Assembly: GCA_016219355.1 (NCBI GenBank)
Contig: JACRNF010000067.1
Location: 1 to 48,987, forward strand
From: Chlamydiota bacterium
Lineage (GTDB): Bacteria; Chlamydiota; Chlamydiia; Chlamydiales; SM23-39
Direction of reading: 5' to 3'
DNA length: 48,987 nucleotides
Of this stretch, positions 11,716 to 20,490 are shown in pieces. The notes under the pieces are model-generated. The model saw only the letters and a list, made by a program, of their open reading frames with translations. It did not search any database and was not told the origin of the DNA. Made by a program: the position numbers and the translations under genes. How positions within the stretch are numbered: the stretch's first letter is position 1; each line of letters starts with the position of its first letter.

Positions 11716-12234
11716 CTAAGCAGATACCAAGGCCGGAGCTTTCAAAGACTGAGCTTTTTCAGTCCACTGCTTCATATCTTTTACGTCAAGGCCTCTAAAT
11801 TTTCCATCTTGAGCATAAGAATAATCAAAAGCATGAACACTACCGAAGAAGAATTCACGGAACCAATTTAAAAATCTGGTAAAGAAATTGCTATTTTTGA
11901 TCTGATCATCAGTCAATTTATAGTAATTTCGCAATTTTCCGACTAATTCCACTCCTGCTTGATAAAAATTATATTGTGCTGTCTCAAAATCAAATTGTTC
12001 TTTGAAAGGCCTTGATCTTACGTTATCAAACTTAGTGTGCAGCCCGCCAGCCATAATTACTTCCTTCGCCAGGGAACTTAAAGAGATATAACGTGAATAT
12101 CCCTTTACTTCAACCACTCGAGTTCCCCAGAAAGTAATTTTTGTTTGTGCTTTAGTGGGATCAAATAAATTATTTAGATCCACCAATTGATTGGGCAAGC
12201 CCATTTTTGCTATATGAGTTCTTAATGTTTCCAT
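11716..12234 (-). CDS. hypothetical protein, unknown family
   Basis: This 172-residue protein is not recognised. It is soluble-looking with no signal peptide, and has an aromatic-rich centre (SNFFTRFLNWFREFFFGSVHAF, about 114-135) that may be an amphipathic or membrane-associating helix. The start is an ATG with only a weak ribosome site (TAGAG). A long hairpin follows its stop. It stands alone between the replication operon and a TylF-like methyltransferase. Codon use looks like its neighbours. The function cannot be inferred. Confidence 0.55.
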   Translation of the reverse strand: METLRTHIAKMGLPNQLVDLNNLFDPTKAQTKITFWGTRVVEVKGYSRYISLSSLAKEVIMAGGLHTKFDNVRSRPFKEQFDFETAQYNFYQAGVELVGKLRNYYKLTDDQIKNSNFFTRFLNWFREFFFGSVHAFDYSYAQDGKFRGLDVKDMKQWTEKAQSLKAPALVSA

Positions 12235-12394
12235 AATATAACTCTAAAGTTTAAGATTGCTAAATATAATAGCACACGTGAAGGATAATTTCAAAAAAAA
12301 AATTTAAAAGTTTTTTTTGAAAAAACTTAATGTTTTTTGATAGAATATTGTTGAAAAATGATATATTAGCGGTTTTTTAAACAACCGGAAACTT

Positions 12395-13144
12395 ATGCAA
12401 AAAACCTATCAGTTGCCAACATACAAAAAAAAATTCAGGTCTTTAATCAAACGTTTTTTTCTTCCTTTAATTAACAGAAGCGACTCTTACTTTGTTCAAC
12501 ACTTACCTGAATGTTTTTCTAAAAATAAAATAGATTTTTCCATTTTTAGAAAAATCTGGTCTGACAAAAACAATAATAACAACCAAGATTTTGTCCGGTT
12601 ACTATTTTTTATTTTTAATGTTGAAGAAATCTTGAAAGAAAATATTTTAGGAGCTTTTGCAGAACTTGGTGTATATAAAGGTCATTCGGCAAAAATTCTA
12701 CATTCGCTTGCTCCCCAAAAAAATCTTTATCTTTTTGATACTTTTCAAGGATTTAGCAAAAATGACGCCTCATTTGAAACCGAAAAAGTCATAAATTTAC
12801 AAAACTTTACCGATACTTCAATTAATGATGTAAAAAAATTTATCTCTCCATCGGAAAAAGTTCATTTTTGTCCTGGATATTTTCCCGATACTGCCAGTTT
12901 AGTTCCCTCAAATGAAAAATTTGCCTTGGTACATTTGGACGCCGATCTTTATAAACCAACGAAAGAGGCGCTTGAGTTTTTCTATCCCAGAATGGTAAGT
13001 GGAGGTCTTATCATAGTCCATGACTATTTTAGCGGATCCTGGCCGGGAGTTGCCAAAGCAGTCGATGAGTTTTTAAAGGATAGAGCGGAAAAAATAATCA
13101 AAATACCTGATAAATCAGGTACGGTTGTTTTTAGAAAAATTTAG
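12395..13144 (+). CDS. TylF/MycF-like class I SAM methyltransferase
   Basis: The 249-residue protein matches the macrocin O-methyltransferase (TylF) family. It has the SAM-binding loop AELGVYKGHSAK (about 89-100), LFDTFQGF after beta 2, then FALVHLDADLYKPTKEAL and GGLIIVHDYFSGSWPG followed by KAVDEFL. TylF enzymes bind a divalent metal through Asp residues around the HLDADLY and (D/H)DY segments; here the second reads HDY rather than DDY. The N-terminal 60 residues are basic and aromatic. In this family substrates are sugars or glycans; here the acceptor may be a surface glycan, which is inference. The gene converges on mgtE and their stop codons overlap. Confidence 0.75.
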   Translation: MQKTYQLPTYKKKFRSLIKRFFLPLINRSDSYFVQHLPECFSKNKIDFSIFRKIWSDKNNNNNQDFVRLLFFIFNVEEILKENILGAFAELGVYKGHSAKILHSLAPQKNLYLFDTFQGFSKNDASFETEKVINLQNFTDTSINDVKKFISPSEKVHFCPGYFPDTASLVPSNEKFALVHLDADLYKPTKEALEFFYPRMVSGGLIIVHDYFSGSWPGVAKAVDEFLKDRAEKIIKIPDKSGTVVFRKI

Positions 13145-14598
13145 CCTAATAAAACCGCTCCAAGACCATACGCAATCAAAAAATAAATAGTCATCGACAA
13201 GACATCATTAAAGGCGGTAACAATAGGACCGGATGAAATAGCAGGATCAATACCGATCCTTGAAAAAAACATGGGAGAAAAAACACCCAAACATGTTCCG
13301 GTTAAACAAGCTCCAATAAGCCCGCAGCCGATTATCATGCCAAGAGTTAGAGGATTTGCGCCTAAAGCGTTATGACAGAGTAAGTTAATTACATAAACCA
13401 AAACGCCACAAGCAATACCAAATACAAATCCGGTAAAAACACCGACCAAAAATTCTTTTAAAATCGCCTCCCCTCTTGTCTTGGCGGTTAAAAGGCCAAC
13501 TGCCATGCTCCTAACTAAAACCGTTGAGCATTGGATACCAATATTGCCGCTCATACCGGTAATTAAGGGGACAAAAAACAGAGCAAAAGTTAACATCGAT
13601 CCCTCTCTTTTTTGAAAAGAGGACATCAAGCCTACATTTATTAAACCGGCAATTAATGTAACAAAAAGCCAGGGGGCTCTCGCTAAAAATCTTTTAAAAA
13701 GAGGCTCGGTAACTGAAATTTCTTCTGCCGTACCGGCGATGCGAGCAAAGGTTTCATCAGCCATATCTTCCATCGCCTCGACTACATCTTCATGAGTGAT
13801 AACCCCAACTAGCCTATTTTGGCTATCTACAACCGGAAGAGAGGACAATTTATACCTCTCGACAATATCAACAACCTCTTCTCTGGTAGCTTCTAAAGCA
13901 ACTTTATGTAAAATCGGCCTCATCACTTGTCTTAAAGGAATATTTAGATCGTTTACCACCATATTCCTGGCAGGAACATACCCTTGCAGCTCTTTATCCT
14001 GGTTTAAGATAAAGATCCCTTTTGTAAAATCAATTCTTGGAAAATCATGGATAAAAGCAGCCGCTTGCCCAATGGTCTTGTCCATATCAAAAGCAAAATA
14101 TTCAGTGGTCATCAGCCTTCCGGCGCTATTTCTTCGATGTTTTTTTTGCTCTTGAATTTTTGCAGCTTTTTTAGGGTCGATAAGCTCCATTACTCTGCGA
14201 TAGCGCCTATCGGACATATCCTCCAAAACCCAAACCGCTTCATCGGCAGGCATCTTGTCAAATAACTTTTTAAGCTCTAGATCGCTCATATATCTAAAAA
14301 CAATCAGTCTGGTATCAGAAGTGGTGTTTACTACAAACTTAATTTTTGATTCCCGATCGGGAAGATTATCATATAAAATAGGTCTTGCAATCGGTGGCAA
14401 ATGGGGCGCAGCATAAGCAAGGTCAATTGGAGAATGTTCCATGGCAATTTTAGCAATTTCATGAAGCATTACCTGAGAGGTTTTTTTATGGAAGGCCATT
14501 TCCAGCTTTTCTTGCAAAATAGCATCAAGCCGGCTCGTTTTTGAATCAACAATATTAAGAACTGGAGCTACATTTTCTTCTTTGGTAATGTTTTCCAT
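13141..14598 (-). CDS. mgtE: MgtE-type magnesium channel
   Basis: The 485-residue protein has the MgtE layout: a helical N domain (about 20-130, with the MPADEAVWVLEDM repeat), a tandem CBS pair (about 140-270), the plug helix, and five membrane helices from about 305. Family marks include GMSGNIGIQ and the final IDPAISSGPIVTAFNDVLS, which holds the pore-lining Asp. The channel admits Mg2+ and is gated by cytosolic Mg2+ through the N and CBS domains. A GTG at 14607 extends the frame, but AGAGGTG lies 6-7 bases before the ATG at 14598, which decides the start. MgtE also follows the gyrase block in C. trachomatis (CT194). Confidence 0.93.
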   Translation of the reverse strand: MENITKEENVAPVLNIVDSKTSRLDAILQEKLEMAFHKKTSQVMLHEIAKIAMEHSPIDLAYAAPHLPPIARPILYDNLPDRESKIKFVVNTTSDTRLIVFRYMSDLELKKLFDKMPADEAVWVLEDMSDRRYRRVMELIDPKKAAKIQEQKKHRRNSAGRLMTTEYFAFDMDKTIGQAAAFIHDFPRIDFTKGIFILNQDKELQGYVPARNMVVNDLNIPLRQVMRPILHKVALEATREEVVDIVERYKLSSLPVVDSQNRLVGVITHEDVVEAMEDMADETFARIAGTAEEISVTEPLFKRFLARAPWLFVTLIAGLINVGLMSSFQKREGSMLTFALFFVPLITGMSGNIGIQCSTVLVRSMAVGLLTAKTRGEAILKEFLVGVFTGFVFGIACGVLVYVINLLCHNALGANPLTLGMIIGCGLIGACLTGTCLGVFSPMFFSRIGIDPAISSGPIVTAFNDVLSMTIYFLIAYGLGAVLLG

Positions 14599-14631
14599 GA
14601 GACACACCTCTAAAGGATTTCAGGCTTATAT

Positions 14632-14661
14632 AATATACCATTACCTTATAATATAGAGCAA
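14632..14661 (-). promoter_or_regulatory. likely mgtE promoter
   Basis: On the minus strand TTGCTC (14656-14661) is followed by an 18-base spacer and TATATT (14632-14637), giving transcription from about 14625 and a short leader before the mgtE ATG at 14598. This is a moderate match to the housekeeping consensus. Confidence 0.4.
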
Positions 14662-14732
14662 GTAAAGCTTAATATCATTTTTCTCTGTATTTTTATCTTA
14701 AAATCAAAAAAAATGTACTCTACATTAACAAT

Positions 14733-14764
14733 ATTTCCCTGTTAGATCTTTAAAGCAGGGAAAT
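14733..14764 (+). promoter_or_regulatory. hairpin in the leader of the histone-fold gene
   Basis: ATTTCCCTG (14733-14741) pairs exactly with CAGGGAAAT (14756-14764) around a 14-base loop, and the outer GTACT/AGTAC bases can extend it. It ends 43 bases before the ATG of the small histone-fold gene, so it may be an operator or an RNA structure in the leader. Confidence 0.4.
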
Positions 14765-14807
14765 AGAAAGTACAAAATTAAGTTAACCTTAAAAAAGGAG
14801 ATATAAT

Positions 14808-14990
14808 ATGAGCGAAGCTTTAGTTGTAGTTAGTAAAGTTAAAAAATTTATTAAAGAAAAAGGTGATATGAATACATCATCAACCGCTTTGGACTCTTTA
14901 ACCAAACTGGTAGAAAATGAATGTATCAAGGCAATAGAAAAAGCCAAACTTGACAAAAGAAAAACCGTTATGGATAGAGATTTTATCTAA
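14808..14990 (+). CDS. small bacterial histone-fold protein
   Basis: The 60-residue product reads as one minimal histone fold: helix 1 (LVVVSKVKKFIKEKG), loop 1 with DMNTSS, a long helix 2 (TALDSLTKLVENECIKAIEKAK), loop 2 with KRKTVMDRDF, and a very short end in place of helix 3. The loop-2 strand resembles the GRKTI..EDI of archaeal HMf histones and the R-x-T-L/V-x-x-x-D element of the small histones of Bdellovibrio and Leptospira, which also lack a full helix 3. Such proteins dimerise and bind DNA. It is unlike the Lys-rich chlamydial Hc1/Hc2. The ribosome site GGAG is 7 bases before ATG and a strong terminator follows, so it is a monocistronic, probably well-expressed gene. Confidence 0.8.
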   Translation: MSEALVVVSKVKKFIKEKGDMNTSSTALDSLTKLVENECIKAIEKAKLDKRKTVMDRDFI

Positions 14991-15001
14991 ATTTATATCA
15001 A

Positions 15002-15040
15002 AAGGCCTCTAAATTTTAGAGGCCTTAAAAATATTTTTTT
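15002..15040 (+). terminator. intrinsic terminator of the histone-fold gene
   Basis: AAGGCCTCTA (15002-15011) pairs with TAGAGGCCTT (15017-15026), GC-rich at its base, and is followed by an A/T stretch ending in a run of seven T. It lies 11 bases after the stop codon. Confidence 0.85.
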
Positions 15041-15100
15041 AATTTTCAATTTTTTCTTTGATCTTAAATTTTTTTTTTAGTAAATTTTTGCTAAGGGATT

Positions 15101-15130
15101 TTTCACATTTGTGAAATTCTCAATGAGAAT
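15101..15130. promoter_or_regulatory. two adjacent dyads, operator-like
   Basis: TTTCACA-TT-TGTGAAA (15101-15116) is joined directly to ATTCTC-AAT-GAGAAT (15116-15130). Both are exact inverted repeats, about 70-100 bases before the TPR gene. Short back-to-back dyads of this kind suit a dimeric regulator. No regulator is identified. Confidence 0.4.
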
Positions 15131-15200
15131 ATTTGGTGTTAAATAACCCTAAAGACTTATAATCTGTATTTTTACCAGGTATGAATAACAGAGATAACTT

Positions 15201-17273
15201 ATGCAAAATATCCATTTCATCCAACAACTGTATAACAAGTACTTCCCTCAAAGTTTTGCAAAAGGTCTAAAGTTAACCCAACTACCAAATGAATGGGAAA
15301 TTCTTTCTCCTGAAGAAAAACAAAAATTAGCCAATGATCTTTTAAGCCAAGGAGAAGTCCTGTTATTAAAGGAAGATCTGTCCGCCATTAAATTATTTAA
15401 CTCTGCATCTCAATTAGATCCTTTAAACCCATTAGTATGGTATCGCCAAGGGATGGCCTTTTTTGAGTACGGCACTCATGAAAAAAGGGAAAACGCCTTA
15501 ATTTTAGCCGGAAAAAATTTTAAAATTGCTACAAGTCTAGACGCTAATGTTTTTGATTACTGGTGGGCTTGGGCCAATGTATTATTTATTCTTGGCGATT
15601 GCAAAGATGAGAAAAATTATTATCCCGAGGCAAAGAAAAAATATAAGCATGCAATTGCCTTATCGCAAAATCAATCCAAAGAAATTTTAGCCGAACTTTA
15701 TTGGGACTATGGTCTTGTATCCACTAAAATTGCAGAAGAATCCGGAGAAGCAATCGATTTAAAACTTGCCATAGAATCTTTTCAAAAGTCTTGCGGATTT
15801 CAAAACGATCCCCCTTTTTCTTTTTGGAACGATTTTGGCAAAGCCTATTATCAAATGGGACTTTTGATCAACGATAACAACATATTTTTACAGGCCATCG
15901 AGTGTTTTAAACGATCGATTGTTAAATCAGCTCAATTTATCGAAGGATGGTATTCTTTAGCTCTGACCTATAGCCATTTATATTTTTCTTCTTTAAATGA
16001 AGAATATTTCGAACTTGCCGATGAACATTTTGCCAAAGCCCTTGAAATCAACCCATTTGATAGCGAGATGTATCTAAAGTGGGCCTCGCTTCTTACTGAC
16101 AGCGGAAAAATTAATAAAGATAATAAAAAACTTAGATCAGCAATAGAAAAATGTATCAAAGCTCATCGTAAAAACAAAAAAGATCCTTTAATTTTCGGCC
16201 AATGGGTCCAGGCCCTTTCTTTACTTGGAGCTTATACCAATCGCTTAGAACTGATCATCGAAGCAGAAAATAAAATCATTAAAGCCGTTGAGATTTATTC
16301 AGAAGAGGCCAAACTTTGGTATGCATATGGCATTTGCATGGAAGCTTTCGGCATTTATTATAATGATTTAGACTATGATGAATTTGCGATTGAAAAATTT
16401 CAAATCGGACTGTCCATTGATAAAACCTCATTTGAGCTTTGGCAAGAATTGGCTTTTTGCCATGCAAAAATTGGAAAATCTACCGAAAATTGCGATCTTT
16501 TGGAAAAAGGGATCAAATTTTATTCCAAGGCCCTATCATTTAACAGCTATTATCTCGCGTTGATTTTTGATTATGCCAAAACCCTCTTCGATACCGGCAA
16601 TCTCACAGCCAATCAAACTCTTTTAGAAGAGGCCATCAATTATTTTGAGACCGGCTTAAATTTACAAAAAAATGCAATTTTGGTTCATCCCGAATGGCTA
16701 TTTAATTATGCTTGTGCCTTAGATCTTTTAGGAGATGTCTTACAAAAAGAAAGTTATTATCAAAAAGCCATAGAAATACTTAACCATGTTCTTTTAATCG
16801 ATCCTAACTACCCAAAACTTCATTATCGCCTAGCTCTGTGTCTCTCCCATATTCTTGAACACCAGCCTGAGCCCCATTATTTTTCTAAAGCAGTAAACTG
16901 TTTTAAACTCGCCGCTAAACAAGATGAAGAAGATGATGAGCTTTGGCTTGAGTGGGGGATAATGATCATAACTTTTGCTTATGAAAACCTCCCTTCACAA
17001 GAACAGCATGCGTATTTTTTAGAAGCGGAGCAAAAAATTTTAAGATCGGGCCAACTTGGAAATGAACAAGCCTATTATCATTTGGCCTGTTTACTGGCCT
17101 TGATCGGAAAAACCGAGGATTGCATCAATTTTTTAAAAAAAGCGGAGCAATTGGAAGTTTTACCAACATTAGAAGAAATTTTAGAAGATGATTGGCTAGA
17201 CAATATCAGATCTTCTGATGAATTTACCCAATTTATATGCCAATTAGAAAAAAAAGAAAAAATCATAGAATGA
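15201..17273 (+). CDS. large tetratricopeptide-repeat protein
   Basis: The 690-residue protein is almost entirely TPR-like paired helices. Units repeat with the W-x2-Y/G-x6-Y pattern and end in phrases such as AIKLFNSASQLDPLNPLVWYRQG, EHFAKALEINPFDSEMYLKW and AIEILNHVLLIDPNYPKLHYRLA; roughly 12-14 units can be seen. It is rich in Trp (LWYAYGICMEAFG, LWQELAFCH, LWLEWGIM). No signal peptide or transmembrane segment is present. It lies just before yidC and dnaA on the same strand, about 70 bases upstream. TPR superhelices bind partner proteins; the partner is unknown. The ribosome site is weak (AGAG), and paired dyads lie upstream. Confidence 0.8.
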   Translation: MQNIHFIQQLYNKYFPQSFAKGLKLTQLPNEWEILSPEEKQKLANDLLSQGEVLLLKEDLSAIKLFNSASQLDPLNPLVWYRQGMAFFEYGTHEKRENALILAGKNFKIATSLDANVFDYWWAWANVLFILGDCKDEKNYYPEAKKKYKHAIALSQNQSKEILAELYWDYGLVSTKIAEESGEAIDLKLAIESFQKSCGFQNDPPFSFWNDFGKAYYQMGLLINDNNIFLQAIECFKRSIVKSAQFIEGWYSLALTYSHLYFSSLNEEYFELADEHFAKALEINPFDSEMYLKWASLLTDSGKINKDNKKLRSAIEKCIKAHRKNKKDPLIFGQWVQALSLLGAYTNRLELIIEAENKIIKAVEIYSEEAKLWYAYGICMEAFGIYYNDLDYDEFAIEKFQIGLSIDKTSFELWQELAFCHAKIGKSTENCDLLEKGIKFYSKALSFNSYYLALIFDYAKTLFDTGNLTANQTLLEEAINYFETGLNLQKNAILVHPEWLFNYACALDLLGDVLQKESYYQKAIEILNHVLLIDPNYPKLHYRLALCLSHILEHQPEPHYFSKAVNCFKLAAKQDEEDDELWLEWGIMIITFAYENLPSQEQHAYFLEAEQKILRSGQLGNEQAYYHLACLLALIGKTEDCINFLKKAEQLEVLPTLEEILEDDWLDNIRSSDEFTQFICQLEKKEKIIE

Positions 17274-17345
17274 TTTTAATTTTTAAATCTGTTATTTTTA
17301 ATACTAAACTCAAAACTAAGGTTTCTAAATCATAAGGACAAACCA

Positions 17346-19208
17346 ATGGATAAACGATCTTTAATTTTTGTAGCCATACTAGCCCTTGCTTTCTATCTGG
17401 TGCAAGAATTTTTTCCCTCTTCCAAGCCTAAAGTTATAAAACCAATAGAAAAAGTAGCTCCCTTGGTAAATGAGCCGGCTCTTAAAGAAGAGATCTCTCC
17501 CTCAAAAATTTCAGATGAAGAAACATATTATGTAATTGAAAATAGCTATCAACAATTAGTTTTTTCAACCAAAGGCGGAGCTCTTGTTGAGATCAACCTT
17601 CCATTTAAAAGCAAAACTAATGATAAAAGCGTAATCAATGAAATCGCTTTCGATAAAGATTTAGAAGAACAATCTCCCCCTAATGCTTATTTTCCTCTTC
17701 ATTCATATTCTACCGTCAAAGATGGCAAAACTGTTAAAATGGAAAAGGGGAAATTTGGCGGCTATTATCCTCTAATTAGAAGAGATCTGATAGATACCAA
17801 AGAAAAAGTTTCTCCAACGTATTATGCATTAACCCTTGCCGACGGAGAAATGGAAAATCAAATTTTTACCCTGAGTAAAATTGATGCAACTTCCATTGAA
17901 TTTGTTTTAAAAAGTTATAATCGAACCATCACAAAGACATTTACCCTCTCTGATGACTCTCCTTATATGATCAGTATGGACCTTCAAATCGACGGTAATG
18001 TTAAAAATATGTATCTTACTTCCGGAGTTCCCGAAGTTGAGCTAACTTCCGGTAACTATGAGCCTATACTTAAATTAAAGCTCACTAAAAAAGATAAGGG
18101 TATAATAGAAAAAATCTCGCTACCTAAAACTACCAGCTCAGTCTCATCAATTTATCCTGATTGGCTCTGCAACTCAAACGGCTTTTTTGGACTGATTATC
18201 GATCCAGTTAGTGAAGCTTCTCAAGGCTATAAGGCAAGTTTTGTGGATGGAACAAAACTGCCAACAAGGCTCTCTTTAATCGATGCTAAATATAAACTAT
18301 ACCCCTCTGATAAGTATCCCGGCTATGAGCTCTTTGTTCCAATAAAAAGCACCGCTGAAAAGATACATTTTAGAGTATTTGCCGGCCCTTTTGCCAAAGA
18401 TATTTTAGTAGCCTTGGACGATATCTATTCCAAGCCGCTTGAAGGTTATGACCCTGCCTACGTTAAAGCGATAAGTTTCCATGGATGGTTCTCATTCATA
18501 TCCGAGCCTTTTGCCAAATTTATGTTCGGCATAATGAATATGATGTATAAGCTCACCCATTCCTGGGGTTTTTCGATTATTTTATTAACCATTTTATTAA
18601 GACTAATGCTTTATCCTTTAAATGCTTGGTCAATCAAGTCCAACTTAAAAATGCAAGAAGTTGGGCCAAAAGTTCAAGCTTTGCAAAAAAAATACGAAAA
18701 GAACCCTCAAAAAGCCCGTATCGAAGTTATGAATCTTTATCGAGAAAAAGGGGTCAATCCTATGATGGGCTGTTTTCCGATCCTGATACAAATGCCGTTT
18801 TTAATTGGTATGTTTGATCTTTTAAGATCGACATTTGAACTAAGGGGTGCATCTTTTATTCCGGGCTGGATAGATAATCTTACAGCTCCCGATGTGTTAT
18901 TTTCCTGGAATCAACCCCTCTTTTTTATCGGTAATCAGTTTCACCTACTCCCTGTCTTACTTGCAGTAGTCATGTTCGTGCAGCAAAAATTTTCATCCAC
19001 TATGCCCAAAGACAAAAGTCTAATGACCGATCAACAAAGACAAATGACGGCGATGAACAATATTATGACCATTGTATTCACGGTCATGTTCTATAAGTTA
19101 CCATCGGGACTGAACATCTACTGGCTCTTTTCCATGGTTTTTGGTATTTTACAACAATGGATAATGAATAAAACTCTACTAAAAAAAACCAATGCAAGAG
19201 TGGAATAA
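17346..19208 (+). CDS. yidC: membrane protein insertase YidC/OxaI
   Basis: The 620-residue protein starts with a signal-anchor helix (RSLIFVAILALAFYLVQEFF, 4-23), then a periplasmic beta-rich P1 domain (about 60-370), and a five-helix insertase core from about 385. The core includes the groove Arg in ILLTILLRLMLYPLN, the cytosolic coiled hairpin (KMQEVGPKVQALQKKYEKNP), GCFPILIQMPFLIGMF and LPSGLNIYWLFSMVFGILQQW. YidC inserts membrane proteins alone or with SecYEG. The ribosome site is AAGGAC, 6 bases before ATG. Its last 17 bases overlap dnaA. A yidC-dnaA neighbourhood is also seen in Chlamydia (CT251/CT250). Confidence 0.95.
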   Translation: MDKRSLIFVAILALAFYLVQEFFPSSKPKVIKPIEKVAPLVNEPALKEEISPSKISDEETYYVIENSYQQLVFSTKGGALVEINLPFKSKTNDKSVINEIAFDKDLEEQSPPNAYFPLHSYSTVKDGKTVKMEKGKFGGYYPLIRRDLIDTKEKVSPTYYALTLADGEMENQIFTLSKIDATSIEFVLKSYNRTITKTFTLSDDSPYMISMDLQIDGNVKNMYLTSGVPEVELTSGNYEPILKLKLTKKDKGIIEKISLPKTTSSVSSIYPDWLCNSNGFFGLIIDPVSEASQGYKASFVDGTKLPTRLSLIDAKYKLYPSDKYPGYELFVPIKSTAEKIHFRVFAGPFAKDILVALDDIYSKPLEGYDPAYVKAISFHGWFSFISEPFAKFMFGIMNMMYKLTHSWGFSIILLTILLRLMLYPLNAWSIKSNLKMQEVGPKVQALQKKYEKNPQKARIEVMNLYREKGVNPMMGCFPILIQMPFLIGMFDLLRSTFELRGASFIPGWIDNLTAPDVLFSWNQPLFFIGNQFHLLPVLLAVVMFVQQKFSSTMPKDKSLMTDQQRQMTAMNNIMTIVFTVMFYKLPSGLNIYWLFSMVFGILQQWIMNKTLLKKTNARVE

Positions 19209-20490
19209 GTTATTAAAAGAGCTTGAAGCAAAAATAGGAGCCGCTAACGTAAATAAGTGGCTCCTTCCTTTAAAAGTTGTTAAGTTTGATGCCTGTAACT
19301 TATATCTTGAAGCTCAAAACCCTTTTCACATAACCTTTTTTGAAGAACAGATCCGCCCATTAATAAAACACTTTGTCAACAACAACAACCATCCGATAAA
19401 AATTCATTTTATATCCAATAACCTACAAAAAAACTCTTTTAACAAACTCCCTTCCGATAACTTTGCAATTAAATCAGATGAGCTCGACCCCACTTGCTCC
19501 CTATCTTCTTTTTATCCATTAGAAGAAAATCAAATATGCTACAAAGTGGTTTTAGAGCTTATTGAAAAAGAAGAATTTTCCTTTAATCCCATTTTAATCC
19601 ATGGCCCTTCAGGATCCGGGAAAACTCACCTTCTTATGGGCGTCGCAAAAGCCCTTTTAGAAAAAGGGTTAAATGTGTTTTACGTAAATGCCCAATCCTT
19701 CACTAACCACGTTGTTGAGGCCATAAGAGTTGGGCTTATGCAAGATTTTAGAAACACCTATAGAGCGCTCGACGCTTTGATCATTGATGACATCCACATT
19801 TTTGCTAAAAAAAATGCTACTCAAGAAGAGCTTTTTCACACTTTTAACACCCTTCACTCTAAGGGAAGTAAAATTATTTTAAGTAGCAATGTGCCTACAA
19901 ATCAACTTTCTTTAATTGAGCCCCGTTTAATTTCCAGGTTTGAATGGGGCATTCCATTAAATTTACACACCCCCTCTTTAGTCACATTAAAAGCTATTTT
20001 ACTAAACAAAGTTAAAGAGCTTAATCTATCTTTTGACAACACCATGTTAGAGTATCTGCTTGATAATTTTCAGGAAACTAAACCTCTGCAAAAAGCTTTG
20101 CAAACAATTGTTTTAAAATCGCATTTAAATCCAAAGCCTCTTAATCTTGATCTTATAAAAAATTATCTTAGCCCTCTTATTTCCGAACAACAAATCCAAA
20201 AGATAACACCGGATAAAATAATCCAAGAGATCTCCAATTTTTTTGGATTAAAAACTGAAGATGTTTTAGGAAAATCACAAACCAAAGAATGTGTTTTGCC
20301 AAGACAATTTTCCATGTATTTTTGTAGAAAGATCACTAATCTTCCTTACATAAAAATTGGTGAGATCTTTTCAAGGGATCATTCAACAGTGATGACAAGC
20401 ATTAAGAACATTCAGACAGCTCTTGAAAGCAAAGATAAAAATATTTCTTCTTCTTTCCAAGAGCTATCTAAGTTATTTGACAAAGTTTAA
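19192..20490 (+). CDS. dnaA: chromosomal replication initiator DnaA
   Basis: The 432-residue protein has domain I (about 1-75), a short linker, the AAA+ domain with Walker A GPSGSGKT (138-145), Walker B LIIDDIH (196-202) and Arg-bearing PRLISRF (244-250), and domain IV from about 340. Domain IV contains LPRQFSMYFCRKIT and SRDHSTV (394-400), the DnaA-box-binding signature, with Ser in place of the usual Gly before RDH. It starts inside yidC (17-base overlap), so translation is probably coupled. Many Chlamydiae carry two dnaA genes; this matches the yidC-linked one. No dnaN or clear origin is seen beside it. Its 3' end overlaps the end of slc1 by 4 bases. Confidence 0.95.
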   Translation: MQEWNKLLKELEAKIGAANVNKWLLPLKVVKFDACNLYLEAQNPFHITFFEEQIRPLIKHFVNNNNHPIKIHFISNNLQKNSFNKLPSDNFAIKSDELDPTCSLSSFYPLEENQICYKVVLELIEKEEFSFNPILIHGPSGSGKTHLLMGVAKALLEKGLNVFYVNAQSFTNHVVEAIRVGLMQDFRNTYRALDALIIDDIHIFAKKNATQEELFHTFNTLHSKGSKIILSSNVPTNQLSLIEPRLISRFEWGIPLNLHTPSLVTLKAILLNKVKELNLSFDNTMLEYLLDNFQETKPLQKALQTIVLKSHLNPKPLNLDLIKNYLSPLISEQQIQKITPDKIIQEISNFFGLKTEDVLGKSQTKECVLPRQFSMYFCRKITNLPYIKIGEIFSRDHSTVMTSIKNIQTALESKDKNISSSFQELSKLFDKV

